In this document: piece after piece, positions 28,787-38,889 of the stretch
How positions within the stretch are numbered: position 1 is the first letter of the stretch
How the letters are laid out: the number at the start of each line of letters is the position of its first letter
Source of the DNA: a bacterium
Lineage (GTDB): Bacteria; Pseudomonadota; Gammaproteobacteria; Pseudomonadales; Moraxellaceae
Assembly (NCBI GenBank): GCA_029945725.1
Contig: JAQSDB010000008.1
Location: forward strand, 310,001-374,000
DNA: 64,000 nt
Reading direction: 5' to 3'
Position numbers and translations under genes: made by a program
Notes under the pieces: model-generated
The model's database searches: none
Seen by the model: the letters and a program-made list of their open reading frames with translations, nothing else
Told to the model about the DNA's origin: nothing

Positions 28787-29804
28787 CAGTGCACGCTTTC
28801 TCGCCGGTTTCACCCTGGCGGCAGGGCTGCTGCTCGCCCTTGGCGTGGGACTGGCCCTGTACATTGGCGCGCCCTCCGGCGATCTCGTTCGCATCGGAAA
28901 ACTGGCCAGCATTGACCTGAAGCCCCGTCACCTGCAACAACCGCTTTACCGGCATGAAAACAGTGCCGGTATCACTGCTGATGTCCGCGTACTCGGAGAT
29001 TCCTTTTCAGGAGAAAATCTCTGGCAAAGTGAATTGCGCCGGCTGACCGGCCTGAAAACGCAGACCTGGCATTACAAGGATATCGGCTGCATTGATGACT
29101 GGATTTCCGCTGCCATCAAAGACCATGCGGCACACGCAAGCCGGATCATTATTGTGGAATCCATAGAGCGGGAATTCATGGCCCGTTTCAGCGCTCCCCA
29201 GAAGGGATGCACAGGAAAAACCGGCCAGCCCCTGAAAATCACCGGCGGCATCGAAACGTTTTCACCGGACAAGGCATCGGTTTTCCCGATAGACATCCGC
29301 TACGTCGCGGCGGCAAGCAGAAACCATTTCACGGCGGCAAGTGCACATGGAAAAACAGGAAGTGATGCGGCGATCAGCGTAGACCTGACCACGGACAGGC
29401 TTTTTTCCAATGTCCGCAACCGGCGCTTGAGCTACTTCGAGGGTGATGACGCGAAATGGTCCGAGTGGAGCCCGGCACGCCAGCAAGCCGCCCTGGCCTA
29501 TCTGGCGCAGATACAGGCACTGGCCCGGCAGAAACACAAACAGCTGCTGGTACTGATCATTCCCGACAAAAGCACGACTTACGCGCCCTGGGTGCAGGCA
29601 GGACAGCTGCCGGCGCGGCCACAGCCCGACCTGTTCCTGTCACTCGCCGGCATCCTGGGTGAGAGCAGCAACTACCTGCCGGCATTCCGGCAAGGGGCGC
29701 TGCAGCAGGTGGATTTCTATCGCCCCGACGATACCCATCTGAGTCTGGATGGCTACCGCTTTCTCGCCCGAGAAATCAGCCAGAGAATCCACCCGCAACC
29801 ATAG
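28755..29804 (+). CDS. SGNH/AlgJ-X-like acyltransferase partner, periplasmic
   Basis: A 349-residue protein with an N-terminal signal anchor (about residues 13-36, FLAGFTLAAGLLLALGVGLAL) and an SGNH hydrolase fold. VLGDSFSG (about 77-84) supplies the nucleophilic Ser, and DDTHLSLDGY near residue 325 supplies the catalytic Asp-His pair. This is the arrangement of AlgJ/AlgX-like enzymes that accept acyl groups from an MBOAT protein. ATG 28755 lies within the end of the MBOAT gene, so expression is coupled. It probably O-acetylates an LPS or exopolysaccharide residue in the periplasm. It is the last gene of the + strand run and is convergent with the next gene. Confidence 0.8.
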   Translation: MFQSFSISSSSSARFLAGFTLAAGLLLALGVGLALYIGAPSGDLVRIGKLASIDLKPRHLQQPLYRHENSAGITADVRVLGDSFSGENLWQSELRRLTGLKTQTWHYKDIGCIDDWISAAIKDHAAHASRIIIVESIEREFMARFSAPQKGCTGKTGQPLKITGGIETFSPDKASVFPIDIRYVAAASRNHFTAASAHGKTGSDAAISVDLTTDRLFSNVRNRRLSYFEGDDAKWSEWSPARQQAALAYLAQIQALARQKHKQLLVLIIPDKSTTYAPWVQAGQLPARPQPDLFLSLAGILGESSNYLPAFRQGALQQVDFYRPDDTHLSLDGYRFLAREISQRIHPQP

Positions 29805-29839
29805 CGGCGACAGGCCGGGTGGCAAGAAAGACACGCCCG

Positions 29840-30781
29840 TTAAACCTTGCCTCTCAGTCTTCGGGACAAGGCCTTCACGACCTGCCTCAGGCAGCCGGCT
29901 TCATGGCCCAGCCAGAGGATCCGCCACAGCCCGGTTTCATTTGTGTAGACCATGCGCAGGACCTGCAAGCGCCGGATCAACACCACTGCCTGCCCTGCCA
30001 GATCCTCGCGCCCGACAACAAGACTGTCCCTGCGCCGCTGCTCGAACACATCAATATGGGTCGCCGTGCCGCGCAAGGCGCGGCGCAAGCGGGCCTCGCG
30101 GCTGGCATTCGACCAGTCCCCGGAGGTCAGCCCGTTGCCGCCCACCCGGTAATTCACCAGCGGCTTGTCGATGTAGCAAATCCCGTCCAGCAGGGCGCTG
30201 CGGAAGGCGATCACCAGATCCTCGAAGGCATTCTCACACTCGATATCACCAAAAACCTCAAACACCTTTGGCACCCAGGCATGAGTGGCACCGATCAATA
30301 CCCCCAGCGCACCCAGCACCCGCTCCGGAGACAACTCCTGATCCTTCATGGGCGCATGCATCTCGTCCAGGAAGGTTCCGTCTTCTGCCATCCGCCAGGC
30401 GGCAGAATGAATGGAGGAAACTTTTTTAGCGCACTTTAAATAGCAGGCAACAATTTCGGAAACCCTGTCCGGCAAGGAAATATCATCGCCTGCCGCCGCC
30501 ACAATCAGTTCCCCTAACGCCAGCCTGGCCGACAGGTTCACATGCCCGATCAGACCCAGATTGGTTTCATTCCGGTTCAACCTGACGCTATGGGGCCCGT
30601 CATAAGCCGCAAAAATTTTTTCCATGATGGAGCAGGTCGCATCACTGGAGCAGTCATCCGAAAATATGATTTCAAGGGGTGAATATGTCTGACCCAGAAT
30701 GGAAAGACAGGCGCTCTCTATGTACTTTTCCTGATTGTAGGCAAAGAGAAAAACCGTAACGAGGGGAGCATCCAAGATCAA
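29840..30781 (-). CDS. Glycosyltransferase family 2
   Basis: A 313-residue GT-A enzyme. PLVTVFLFAYNQEKYIESA opens the nucleotide-binding domain, FSDDCSSDAT is the first Asp motif, and AAGDDISLPDR gives the DD/DxD metal-binding site. The C-terminal third contains an amphipathic basic segment. It is the distal gene of the long minus-strand sugar operon, separated from the aminotransferase gene by 128 bases containing two hairpins. It probably adds an outer-core or O-chain sugar. Confidence 0.87.
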   Translation of the reverse strand: MILDAPLVTVFLFAYNQEKYIESACLSILGQTYSPLEIIFSDDCSSDATCSIMEKIFAAYDGPHSVRLNRNETNLGLIGHVNLSARLALGELIVAAAGDDISLPDRVSEIVACYLKCAKKVSSIHSAAWRMAEDGTFLDEMHAPMKDQELSPERVLGALGVLIGATHAWVPKVFEVFGDIECENAFEDLVIAFRSALLDGICYIDKPLVNYRVGGNGLTSGDWSNASREARLRRALRGTATHIDVFEQRRRDSLVVGREDLAGQAVVLIRRLQVLRMVYTNETGLWRILWLGHEAGCLRQVVKALSRRLRGKV

Positions 30782-30802
30782 GACATCCTGATAATTTCAA
30801 AG

Positions 30803-30901
30803 GCACGGATACCGTGCCGGAAAACAGCAAGCCCCTGCTTTTCCATCAAGGCAACAAGAAAAAACTGAAAGGGAACGAAGCCGGACCAGTCTTTTCCGGC
30901 T
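30803..30901 (-). terminator. Two hairpins between the aminotransferase and GT2 genes
   Basis: AGCCGGA/TCCGGCT (30879-30885 with 30895-30901) is followed on the minus strand by a T-rich stretch within 20 bases. GGCACGG/CCGTGCC (30803-30809 with 30813-30819) is followed only by TTT. Together they may attenuate transcription into the distal glycosyltransferase. Neither is a strong classical terminator. Confidence 0.35.
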
Positions 30902-30909
30902 CCGCTTCT

Positions 30910-32010
30910 TCAATGAAAATCCTGTACGCCGCGAATAACCGCCTGGATTTGTTCTGCCCGCAGATGCGGCCCCATGGGCAGGCTCAGCACTTCGGCATGT
31001 ATCTGCTCGGTCACCGGATAATGCCGGTCATTCCAGGCGGCATAGGCCGCCTGCTGGTGTGGCGCCACGGGGTAATGAACCAGCGTCGGGATGCCGAGGC
31101 CGGCCAGGTGCTGCTGCAGGGCATCCCGACGCGCGCAGCGCACGACAAACAGATGCCAGACATGCTGTTCTTCACTCACCACATGCGGCAGCCGGATAGC
31201 GGGGTTGTCGATACCCTCCCGATACAGACGGGCGACCTCGCGGCGCTGTGCGGTCTGCGCATCAAGATATTTGAGCTTGACGCTCAGCATGGCGGCCTGG
31301 ATTTCATCAAGGCGGCTGTTCACGCCCTGAAAAAGATTCTTGTACTTTTCGTGCGATCCGTAATTGCGCAAGGCGCGCAGGGTTTGCGCGAGCTCGGCAT
31401 CGCTGGTGGTAATGGCACCGGCATCACCCAGCGCCCCCAGATTCTTGCCCGGGTAAAAACTGAAGCCCGCTGCATGCCCCCAGCTCCCCGCCTTGCGGCC
31501 GGAGATGCTGGCGCCATGCGCCTGCGCCGAATCCTCCAGCACCAGCAGTTTGTGGCGATCGGCAATATCCATCAGCGCAGGCATGTCGGCCAGCTGGCCA
31601 TACAGATGCACCGGCAGAATGGCGCGGGTTCTCGCGGTGATGGCCGCTTCCGTCTTCTCGGGGCACAGATTGAATGATGTCTCATCGGGTTCGACCAGCA
31701 CGGGTATCAGGCGATTCTCCGTAATGGCCAGAATGCTCGCGATATAGGTATTGGCCGGAACAATGACTTCATCGCCCTCTTTCAGCCGCCCGGTTTCCTT
31801 CCAGGCACGCAAGGTCAGGGTCAGGGCATCAAGGCCGTTTGCGACACCAATGCAATGCTCCGCACCGCAATAAGCGGCGAATGCCTGCTCGAACTGCGAC
31901 AACTCATTGCCGGTGATATACCAGCCGGAATCAATGACGCGCGTACAGGCTTCAAGCAGCTCATCCCGGCATGCCGCATTGATGGCTTTCAAATCAAGAA
32001 AACTGATCAT
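30910..32010 (-). CDS. DegT/DnrJ/EryC1 aminotransferase for dTDP-3-amino-3,6-dideoxyhexose
   Basis: A 366-residue PLP-dependent sugar aminotransferase. GLDALTLTL binds PLP phosphate, EDSAQAHGA (about residue 160) is the cofactor-stacking Asp region, and [16 protein letters not shown] holds the Schiff-base Lys. The combination with a 3,4-ketoisomerase and a hexapeptide acyltransferase in the same overlapping run points to a FdtB/QdtB-type role, aminating C3 of a dTDP-3-keto-6-deoxyhexose. Whether the product is the Fuc3N or Qui3N isomer depends on the ketoisomerase and cannot be read here. Start overlaps the acyltransferase stop by four bases. Confidence 0.85.
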   Translation of the reverse strand: MISFLDLKAINAACRDELLEACTRVIDSGWYITGNELSQFEQAFAAYCGAEHCIGVANGLDALTLTLRAWKETGRLKEGDEVIVPANTYIASILAITENRLIPVLVEPDETSFNLCPEKTEAAITARTRAILPVHLYGQLADMPALMDIADRHKLLVLEDSAQAHGASISGRKAGSWGHAAGFSFYPGKNLGALGDAGAITTSDAELAQTLRALRNYGSHEKYKNLFQGVNSRLDEIQAAMLSVKLKYLDAQTAQRREVARLYREGIDNPAIRLPHVVSEEQHVWHLFVVRCARRDALQQHLAGLGIPTLVHYPVAPHQQAAYAAWNDRHYPVTEQIHAEVLSLPMGPHLRAEQIQAVIRGVQDFH

Positions 32011-32471
32011 GACTCCAGATACCTGATAATTCTGGCGGGATTACCCGCAACGACGGCACGATCCGGCACGTCTTTTGTCACCACCGCTCCTGCACCGATC
32101 ATGGCATGACACCCTATCGTGATGCCGGGAAGCAGGGTGGCATTGGCGCCGATACTGGCGCCCTCCCTGACCGTAATACCCATGAAGGCATCGGGATACT
32201 GTCTGGAGCGCGGCATGGGATCATTGGTGAAAGTGGCATTCGGGCCAATGAAAACATTGTCCCCGATTCTCGTTCCATCCCAGAGGAACACGCCCGACTT
32301 GACGGTGACGTTATTGCCAATGACAACATCGTTCTCTATCAGGGTATGTGCGCAGAGATTGCAGTTTTCACCAATAACGGCACGTTCAAAAACGACGCAA
32401 TACTGCCACACACGGGTATTCTTTCCGATGGAGCGGCTCTTCACATCAGCGAGTTCATGGATTACCGGCAT
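32007..32471 (-). CDS. Left-handed beta-helix acyltransferase, FdtC/QdtC-like
   Basis: A 154-residue hexapeptide-repeat acyltransferase. Repeats such as [20 protein letters not shown] and [20 protein letters not shown] are obvious, with [13 protein letters not shown] and the closing VVAGNPARI typical of sugar N-acetyltransferases. In this operon it should acylate the 3-amino group of the dTDP-3-amino-3,6-dideoxyhexose. It overlaps the ketoisomerase gene by 17 bases and the aminotransferase gene by four. Length is at the short end of the family. Confidence 0.82.
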   Translation of the reverse strand: MPVIHELADVKSRSIGKNTRVWQYCVVFERAVIGENCNLCAHTLIENDVVIGNNVTVKSGVFLWDGTRIGDNVFIGPNATFTNDPMPRSRQYPDAFMGITVREGASIGANATLLPGITIGCHAMIGAGAVVTKDVPDRAVVAGNPARIIRYLES

Positions 32472-32868
32472 TCGCTTTCAACCTTAAAAAATCGCCATAA
32501 TCGCGAATATAATCAGCCTCCTGATAATATTCACTGGCTAAAACCAGAAGCACGCAATCAGCACTGAAATCGTGCATTTCCCGCCATATCAACTTGCCGA
32601 TGCGCAGCCCCTTGCAGGGAGAATCGAGCCACACTTCTTCCCTGTGCTGCCCGTCATCCAGAATCATCCTGCATTTGCCTGACACACAAACCGCTACCTG
32701 CTCAAGATCGTGATGGGCATGAAAACCGCGGGCAACATCGCTTTTGGTGTCCACCAGGTAATACACGCGCTTGATGGCAAAGGGGATGTTTCGCAACTCT
32801 TCCAGCGCAACGAGCTGCCCCCTTTCATCACCAAGCGAATTGAATTCGACCAGGTTGATCAGGCTCAT
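32455..32868 (-). CDS. dTDP-4-keto-6-deoxyglucose 3,4-ketoisomerase, FdtA/QdtA-like
   Basis: A 137-residue single-cupin protein of the WxcM-like sugar isomerase family. The catalytic His pair is seen in [11 protein letters not shown] (about residues 48-58), and [10 protein letters not shown] plus [16 protein letters not shown] match FdtA/QdtA. It converts the RmlB product to the 3-keto isomer, the branch point away from rhamnose. Both branches are encoded here, so RmlA and RmlB would feed two sugars. FdtA and QdtA differ in C4 stereochemistry and cannot be separated by eye. Confidence 0.83.
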   Translation of the reverse strand: MSLINLVEFNSLGDERGQLVALEELRNIPFAIKRVYYLVDTKSDVARGFHAHHDLEQVAVCVSGKCRMILDDGQHREEVWLDSPCKGLRIGKLIWREMHDFSADCVLLVLASEYYQEADYIRDYGDFLRLKANAGNP

Positions 32869-33428
32869 GCCTGCGTCCCCGGACGATCCGCAAGCAGGGG
32901 GGCTTCCTGGTCTTTCTGGCTGATGACCAGCGCAAGGTCAGGCCATGCGATGGCGAGATCAGGATCATCCCAGCGAATGGCGCGCTCCGATTCTTTTGAA
33001 TAATACGCGGTGGTCTTGTAGAAAAAATGGGTATTGTCCTCCAGTGCCACAAAACCGTGGGCAAAGCCGGCAGGAATCCACAGCATGTGCCGGTTCTCTG
33101 CGCTCAACTCAACGCCGACCCAGCGGCCAAACGTGGCGGAGCCGGGACGGATATCCACCGCCACATCAAAGGCGGCTCCCGAGATCACCCTGACGAGTTT
33201 GCCCTGGGCATGCGGCGCGATCTGGTAGTGCAGGCCACGCAGTACACCCTTTGCCGAACAGGAAAGATTATCCTGAACAAAAGCCGAAGGGATTGGCAGC
33301 CCCTGCGCCTGCAACGCCTCATGGAAGCGCTTTTCATTAAAGCTTTCCATGAACCAGCCGCGCTCATCCACGAATGCCGGCGACTCCAGAATCACAACCT
33401 CGGGCAACACGGTCCCCGTCAGCTTCAT
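32865..33428 (-). CDS. rfbC: dTDP-4-dehydrorhamnose 3,5-epimerase
   Basis: A 187-residue RmlC. Motifs include [35 protein letters not shown] (catalytic His in GLHYQ), and [14 protein letters not shown]. It epimerises C3 and C5 of dTDP-4-keto-6-deoxyglucose in the dTDP-L-rhamnose pathway. ATG 33428 overlaps the rfbA stop (ATGA); a longer in-frame start at 33641 inside rfbA is rejected because RmlC proteins begin just before this point. Confidence 0.95.
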   Translation of the reverse strand: MKLTGTVLPEVVILESPAFVDERGWFMESFNEKRFHEALQAQGLPIPSAFVQDNLSCSAKGVLRGLHYQIAPHAQGKLVRVISGAAFDVAVDIRPGSATFGRWVGVELSAENRHMLWIPAGFAHGFVALEDNTHFFYKTTAYYSKESERAIRWDDPDLAIAWPDLALVISQKDQEAPLLADRPGTQA

Positions 33429-34309
33429 GACGTGCCCTCGGCCGCCAATTGCAAAAGATACTGGCCATACCCTGTTTTTTTCAGGGCGTCGGCTTCCTGC
33501 AGGAGGCGCTCGCGGCTCAACCAGCCATTGCGATAACCGATTTCTTCCAGGCAGGCGACCTTCAATCCCTGCCGCTTTTCGATGGTCTGCACAAACGAGC
33601 CCGCTTCCATCAGCGAATCGTGCGTGCCGGTATCCAGCCATGCGAATCCACGACCCAGCAACTCGACGCGCAAATCACCACGCTTGAGATAGGCGTTATT
33701 CACATCCGTGATTTCAAGCTCGCCACGGGCAGAGGGTTTGACTGCCCTGGCAATTTCCACCACGTCATTGTCGTAGAAATACAGGCCCGTCACCGCGTAA
33801 CTGGATTTCGGTTTCACCGGCTTTTCTTCAATGGAGACGGCTTTTCCGTTCGCGTCAAACTCGACCACACCAAAGCGTTCGGGATCAGAGACGTGATAAC
33901 CAAAAACCGTTGCACCACTCGACCGTTCCGAGGCGGCCTTCAGCTGCCCCCCGAAGGATTGGCCATAGAAAATATTATCGCCAAGAATCAGGCAGACACG
34001 ATCCTTGCCGATGAAATCCTCGCCAATGATGAAGGCCTGGGCGAGACCATCCGGCGAAGGCTGTTCGGCGTAGCTGATGCGGATACCAAAGGCATCGCCC
34101 GACCCCAGCAGGCGCTTATACCCGGGCAAATCCTCGGGCGTGGAAATAATCAGCACGTCACGGATGCCGGCCAGCATCAATACCGACAGCGGGTAATAGA
34201 TCATGGGCTTGTCGTAAATGGGCAATAACTGTTTGGACAGGCCGCGTGTAATCGGATGCAGGCGCGTGCCGGACCCGCCGGCAAGAATGATTCCCTTTAC
34301 TGTGCTCAT
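33425..34309 (-). CDS. rfbA: Glucose-1-phosphate thymidylyltransferase
   Basis: A 294-residue RmlA. The nucleotidyltransferase signature [13 protein letters not shown] opens the protein and [18 protein letters not shown] follows; ILGDNIFYG holds the metal-binding Asp. It makes dTDP-glucose from dTTP and glucose-1-phosphate, the shared first step for rhamnose and the 3-acylamino sugar. ATG 34309 overlaps the rfbD stop by four bases. The upstream in-frame extension to 34405 lies within rfbD. Confidence 0.96.
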   Translation of the reverse strand: MSTVKGIILAGGSGTRLHPITRGLSKQLLPIYDKPMIYYPLSVLMLAGIRDVLIISTPEDLPGYKRLLGSGDAFGIRISYAEQPSPDGLAQAFIIGEDFIGKDRVCLILGDNIFYGQSFGGQLKAASERSSGATVFGYHVSDPERFGVVEFDANGKAVSIEEKPVKPKSSYAVTGLYFYDNDVVEIARAVKPSARGELEITDVNNAYLKRGDLRVELLGRGFAWLDTGTHDSLMEAGSFVQTIEKRQGLKVACLEEIGYRNGWLSRERLLQEADALKKTGYGQYLLQLAAEGTS

Positions 34310-35208
34310 ACGGTTCGGTTCTCCATTAACAAATCGATAGTCTGGTCGACAGACAGCGTCCAGTCCGGAAGACGGATGCCGAGGGCCGCCTCGAGCCGGC
34401 TGCAATCCAGCACTGAATTCACCGGACGACGGGCCGGCGTCGGGTAGGCGCTCGCCGGGATGGCCTGAATATGTTCAGCAGCAACCCTGGCGCCAAAACC
34501 CTTTTCAGTGGCACGCGCAATAGCCCGCTGTGCGTAGCCATGCCAGTTTGTTTTCCCGGCGGCGACCAGATGATAAAGGCCAAAGGCCACAGGGCGTTTC
34601 TGCAGAAAATCGCGCGCCACCATGGCGGTTACATCAGCAATCAGTTGCGCACTGGTCGGCGCGCCGAACTGGTCCGCTACCACCGACAGTGAGTCGCGCT
34701 GTTGCGCCAGTCGCAACATGGTCTTGAGAAAGTTGTTCCCGTGCAGTCCATAAACCCAGCTGGTGCGAAAGACCCAGTGCGGCACGCCGACGGCACCAAT
34801 GTCACGCTCCCCCTGAAGCTTGCTGGCACCATACACGCCCAGCGGATCTGGTTCATCTGTCTCCAGATAGGCATCCGCCTTGCTGCCGTTAAACACATAA
34901 TCCGTTGAATAGTGAATCAGTGCGGCGCCGCATCGGGCGGCTTCTTCGGCCAGGATGCGTGGTGCCGTCGCATTCACTGCAAACGCCAGCTCGCGATCGG
35001 TTTCTGCCTTGTCCACGGCGGTATAGGCGCCGGCATTCACGATCAGGGCCGGTTTCAGTGACCGCACGCATTCACGAATGCTGCCTTCATTGCCGAGATC
35101 ACAACGTGAGCGGTCGACCGCCACAATGGTCGCCAGTGGCGCAAGGGCGCGCCGCAGCTCGAAGCCCAGCTGTCCCTTGCATCCGGTCACCAGAATGACA
35201 GCGCTCAC
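34306..35208 (-). CDS. rfbD: dTDP-4-dehydrorhamnose reductase
   Basis: A 300-residue short-chain reductase of the RmlD type. The N-terminal [12 protein letters not shown] binds [14 protein letters not shown] supplies part of the active site and the YGASKLQGE motif gives the catalytic Tyr and Lys. It completes dTDP-L-rhamnose. The start abuts the rfbB stop, with no gap. Note the Cys in the TGCKGQLG loop where TGANGQLG is common; this does not remove a catalytic residue. Confidence 0.95.
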   Translation of the reverse strand: MSAVILVTGCKGQLGFELRRALAPLATIVAVDRSRCDLGNEGSIRECVRSLKPALIVNAGAYTAVDKAETDRELAFAVNATAPRILAEEAARCGAALIHYSTDYVFNGSKADAYLETDEPDPLGVYGASKLQGERDIGAVGVPHWVFRTSWVYGLHGNNFLKTMLRLAQQRDSLSVVADQFGAPTSAQLIADVTAMVARDFLQKRPVAFGLYHLVAAGKTNWHGYAQRAIARATEKGFGARVAAEHIQAIPASAYPTPARRPVNSVLDCSRLEAALGIRLPDWTLSVDQTIDLLMENRTV

Positions 35209-36273
35209 TCAATGCTCTCCCAGGCGTTCCAGACGGTAGGCGCCACTCAGTACGCGCGACCACCAGTCCGGATTATCCAGATACCACTGCACGGTCTTGC
35301 GCAGGCCGGACTCGAAGGTTTCCTGCGGACGCCAGCCCAGCTCGCGCTCGATCTTGCCGGCGTCGATGGCATAACGCGCATCATGGCCAGGCCGGTCTTT
35401 CACAAAAGTGATGAGGTCACGGTAGCGCGCAACACCGGCAGGCTTGCGCCCTGCAGCCAGCTCTTCCAGCAGGCTGCAAATGGTCTCAACCACATGCAGG
35501 TTGCGCTGTTCGTTGTGGCCACCGATGTTGTAGGTCTCGCCGACCAGGCCGCGGCTCACCACCTCGACAAGCGCACGTGCATGATCCTCGACATAAAGCC
35601 AGTCGCGGATCTGCGAGCCATTTCCGTACACCGGCAGGGGCTTGCCATGCAGTGCATTGAGAATAATGTGCGGAACAAGCTTCTCGGGAAAATGACAGGG
35701 ACCGTAATTGTTCGAGCAGTTGGTAATCAGCGTTGGCAGGCCGTAGGTGCGCTGCCATGCGCGCACCAGATGATCACTTGATGCCTTGCTGGCCGAATAG
35801 GGTGAACTGGGGGCATAGGGGGTTTCTTCGGTAAAAAGGTCATCCGTGCCGTGCAGATCGCCGTAGACCTCGTCCGTGGAAATATGGTGAAAACGGAAAT
35901 CCGCTTTTTGTGCGTCGGGCAGACCGGACCAGTAAGCACGGGCCGCTTCGAGCAGCGTATACGTCCCGACAATATTGGTTTGTATGAACGTGCCCGGTCC
36001 GTCAATGGAGCGGTCTACGTGCGACTCGGCGGCAAGGTGCATGACGGCGTCAGGCTGGTGCTGGGCAAAAACCCGATCCAGTGCGGCACGATCGGTAATA
36101 TCCACCTGCGCAAAGGCATAGCGGGGATCCGCAGCAACCCCGGCCAGGGATTCCAGATTGCCGGCATAGGTCAGTACATCCACATTGATCACGGAGTGCG
36201 GCGTATGCCTGATCAGTTCGCGCACCACGGCAGAGCCGATAAATCCGGCACCGCCGGTCAGCAGGACTCTCAT
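35209..36273 (-). CDS. rfbB: dTDP-glucose 4,6-dehydratase
   Basis: A 354-residue extended [17 protein letters not shown] binds [12 protein letters not shown] holds the catalytic Thr-Asp-Glu, and [14 protein letters not shown] gives the Tyr/Lys pair. It makes dTDP-4-keto-6-deoxyglucose, the branch point for RmlC/D and for the ketoisomerase. ATG 36273 is preceded by an AGGGG about ten bases upstream; the in-frame start at 36309 is less likely because it adds 12 non-family residues. Confidence 0.96.
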   Translation of the reverse strand: MRVLLTGGAGFIGSAVVRELIRHTPHSVINVDVLTYAGNLESLAGVAADPRYAFAQVDITDRAALDRVFAQHQPDAVMHLAAESHVDRSIDGPGTFIQTNIVGTYTLLEAARAYWSGLPDAQKADFRFHHISTDEVYGDLHGTDDLFTEETPYAPSSPYSASKASSDHLVRAWQRTYGLPTLITNCSNNYGPCHFPEKLVPHIILNALHGKPLPVYGNGSQIRDWLYVEDHARALVEVVSRGLVGETYNIGGHNEQRNLHVVETICSLLEELAAGRKPAGVARYRDLITFVKDRPGHDARYAIDAGKIERELGWRPQETFESGLRKTVQWYLDNPDWWSRVLSGAYRLERLGEH

Positions 36274-36296
36274 TGTCTTATTCCCCTCAACATCCA

Positions 36297-37052
36297 TCAG
36301 TTCAGCCACTCGCGCACCCGCCCCATAAGCCGACCGATCCGGTCCGACTTGAAGCTGACATGGCGATAGGAGCCATGCTTCCAGACCACGCGCTTGCAGT
36401 CATTATTGCGCATCCAGCTGTCTACGCGCTTTTCGAAAAGCTCGCCGCCATACTTTGGATAGCGCTCGGAAAACGCGTGCTTCTCCTCATAAATGCGCTG
36501 CCTGAAATCAGCGGTTCGCACCAGGTACATCTGGTCCGAAAAGCCGTAGCAGTAGCAAAAATCCCCGTCCTCACGGAACGATTCCTTCCTGACCTGATCC
36601 AGGCGCCCGTTCCAGACCAGGGTAGCAACCTTGATGTCCGGATTTTTTTCAAACAGCTCGAACGTCGGCTCCATCCAGTGATACGGCTTCTTCAGGCAGG
36701 CATCCCCGGCGAAATGCAGAAGGTAATCCGTCTGGCACAGGTAAATGCTCACCAGTTCGGAAATCGAGTACACATAGCCGGCACCCAGCGCTTCCTTCGT
36801 CAGGCCAAAGAAATCCAGCGCTTCGGCCGCAAAATCCTTGACCAGCACAAAGCTGTCAATCACGCCCTGGTCGACCTTGTGCTGGCACAGCGCCGACACT
36901 TTTTCATGGTCATTGACGTTATTGACATAGACCACGCGCCTGTCAAAGGCATGGCAGTTCCTGCCAATCATTTTCTCAAGGCGATCGGTCCCGAGGATGA
37001 TCTCGTAGTCACCCTCCCATACCTTGGTTTCAAACGTCACACTTCGCGTCAC
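36297..37052 (-). CDS. Uncharacterised protein in sugar operon, possible glycosyltransferase
   Basis: A 251-residue protein I do not recognise by family. GTG 37052 is chosen because an AGGGAGAGG ribosome site lies seven bases upstream; the longer ATG-type start at 37100 lacks one. [18 protein letters not shown] and [12 protein letters not shown] suggest a GT-A-like alternation of strands with an Asp motif (GDACL) that could bind a metal-nucleotide. [18 protein letters not shown] resembles the acceptor side of small core glycosyltransferases. It sits between rfbB and a GT-B protein, so a glycosyl or related transfer role is likely; this is inference. Confidence 0.6.
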   Translation of the reverse strand: MTRSVTFETKVWEGDYEIILGTDRLEKMIGRNCHAFDRRVVYVNNVNDHEKVSALCQHKVDQGVIDSFVLVKDFAAEALDFFGLTKEALGAGYVYSISELVSIYLCQTDYLLHFAGDACLKKPYHWMEPTFELFEKNPDIKVATLVWNGRLDQVRKESFREDGDFCYCYGFSDQMYLVRTADFRQRIYEEKHAFSERYPKYGGELFEKRVDSWMRNNDCKRVVWKHGSYRHVSFKSDRIGRLMGRVREWLN

Positions 37053-37101
37053 AAAAGCCTCTCCCTGCGGGTAGCACCCACCCTGACCATCAGCTGGCAA
37101 C

Positions 37102-38184
37102 TCATCCCGGCAACACGCGCGAAAGCTTGATCAGCCTCAGGTCCGCCTTGTGTGCCCGTACCGCCAGCCGGTCAACCCAGTCCAGCGTAATACCGCAGTC
37201 TTCCTGAACACCACGCCGTGTTGCCGTATCAATAAACACATCCTGAAAACGCTGCATGACCCGGGCCGGTGAAAACAGTTGCGAATAACAATCCCAGTCA
37301 CGGCCCTGGATATCGGAGCGGCTCATGTTGAGCAGCAGCTCCAGCAGGCTGGTTTTGCCGTAATAGAGCCGGGCCTTGTCACCCAGCACATCGATATGAT
37401 TACGCTCGCCCGACCTTGCATAGGTCAGCACCGGCCGGTTCCTCAGGGAGAACTCGGCGCAGGCAAGACCAAAGGTTTCGCCGCGCTTTCGGGCATGCAG
37501 CATGGCATCGCAGGTATTGATAAAGCGCACCTTGTAGCCAACATCCGCAGAGCCCGGCAAGAAGATGGCGCGTTCATGCTGCAGGAAAGGCGTGATGTTC
37601 AGGAAAACGAAATAAACATCACTACGCAGCTTCAGTGTCTGTGCAACGCACTCTTTGGCAAAGGCAATATCAAAACCATCGGCACCGCCATGGCAGCCGA
37701 ACACCATGGCAGCCGCCGGGACCCCGAGGGCTGCACGCAGATCGCCATCAACCTCCGGCAGCTTCACGATATGCGGAACCACCGGCACTTTACGATTGGA
37801 GCAAACCGTGGAGAGCCAGTCGGATACAAAGGCATACGATGAGCCATGAAATTCTGCGGGTGCCGTCGGGAATACCGCATGCACCATGCTGGGCACTTCG
37901 CTGGACAATACCCCGTCCCGGCCACCGGCCTTGATCGCATAAAAAAGATCAGCTCGCTCTGCCTCAATAATGCGGTCTACTTCAGAAAACTCCTGATAAG
38001 CGCAAACCCTGAAGCTGCGTTTGAACTTTTCAACAACATCGGGGTTGTTGCTGGTACTTCCCTCACCGTAGACGATGATGGATTCGTTACCCAGTATTTC
38101 CTGGTTGTATTTCGCATAGTCATACAGTGCGATTTCCGTTCCGCGCACTGACAGCTGGTTCGACTGAAAGACAATACGCTTCAT
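37102..38184 (-). CDS. GT-B-type glycosyltransferase-like protein
   Basis: A 360-residue protein. The N-terminal SNQLSVRGTEIALYDYAKY is a GGxE-like acceptor loop of GT4 enzymes in which GGVE becomes RGTEIALYD. VFGCHGGADGFDIAFAK is at the domain boundary, and CDAMLHARKRGETFGLACAEF in the C-terminal half is the nucleotide-sugar-binding E-x7-E region. No membrane helix is seen. The gene lies in the middle of the outer-core operon. Overall divergence from typical GT4 proteins is marked, so family placement is moderately secure and acceptor unknown. Confidence 0.7.
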   Translation of the reverse strand: MKRIVFQSNQLSVRGTEIALYDYAKYNQEILGNESIIVYGEGSTSNNPDVVEKFKRSFRVCAYQEFSEVDRIIEAERADLFYAIKAGGRDGVLSSEVPSMVHAVFPTAPAEFHGSSYAFVSDWLSTVCSNRKVPVVPHIVKLPEVDGDLRAALGVPAAAMVFGCHGGADGFDIAFAKECVAQTLKLRSDVYFVFLNITPFLQHERAIFLPGSADVGYKVRFINTCDAMLHARKRGETFGLACAEFSLRNRPVLTYARSGERNHIDVLGDKARLYYGKTSLLELLLNMSRSDIQGRDWDCYSQLFSPARVMQRFQDVFIDTATRRGVQEDCGITLDWVDRLAVRAHKADLRLIKLSRVLPG

Positions 38185-38220
38185 GTGACAGGCATCCTGA
38201 TAGCTGGCAAGGGATAAAGC

Positions 38221-38880
38221 TCAGAACAAGCCGAACCAGCGGTTATATTTCTTCTGCAACGCCATCAGGTTGATGCGCTGGCCGGCCAGCACCTGCCGGC
38301 TTACCTCGAGAAACCACTTGATGTTGCGCTGCTTCCTTGCCTGAAAAAGATGAAACAGCCCGGACTGGTAAAAAGTGCCAATGCCGTAGAGCCCGACATC
38401 CGAAAGATTCCACACCGGTTTCAGGCACCCCGTCGGCATCGACATGCGGATCTCGATGCCTTTTTGCTCGGCTACGCGGGTGACATTCTGGCCGGCATCA
38501 CTGTTGGCCGTTTCCTTGAAGCTCGGGGAGCCCATCTCGCGCCAGGTCTTTTTTGCCAGGCACATGAAGACAGGGCTGATATACACGTGCTCCTTGTCCT
38601 TGTGATTGGCCACCTGCGCCACCCCATAGAAGCAGCCGCGACTGGCGGCAGCAAAGGCCTCGGTAATGGCCTCCTTGCGAATGGGAATGCAGTCAATGTC
38701 GATGAACAGCACCACTTCGTCTTCCGGCAGTTTGCCCATGGTGTCGTCAAGCCAGTCACCATGATCAATACCCGTGCCTTCCATCTGCTCAAGACTAAAA
38801 CCGAAATACGCAAAAACATCCGCCTGGGCCTTGATGATGCGGGGATCGATATTGTTCCAGTACATGGAAATTATTTTCAT
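38221..38880 (-). CDS. Uncharacterised GT-A-like protein
   Basis: A 219-residue protein without a firm family. VVLFIDIDCIPIRKEAI around residue 58 contains an Asp-x-Asp pattern at the end of a hydrophobic strand, as in the metal site of GT-A glycosyltransferases. YISPVFMCLAKKTW and the C-terminal GIGTFYQSGLFHLFQAR would contribute to acceptor binding. It starts nine bases downstream of the GT25 gene. A role in outer-core assembly is likely from context alone. Confidence 0.6.
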   Translation of the reverse strand: MKIISMYWNNIDPRIIKAQADVFAYFGFSLEQMEGTGIDHGDWLDDTMGKLPEDEVVLFIDIDCIPIRKEAITEAFAAASRGCFYGVAQVANHKDKEHVYISPVFMCLAKKTWREMGSPSFKETANSDAGQNVTRVAEQKGIEIRMSMPTGCLKPVWNLSDVGLYGIGTFYQSGLFHLFQARKQRNIKWFLEVSRQVLAGQRINLMALQKKYNRWFGLF

Positions 38881-38889
38881 GCCTGCTCC

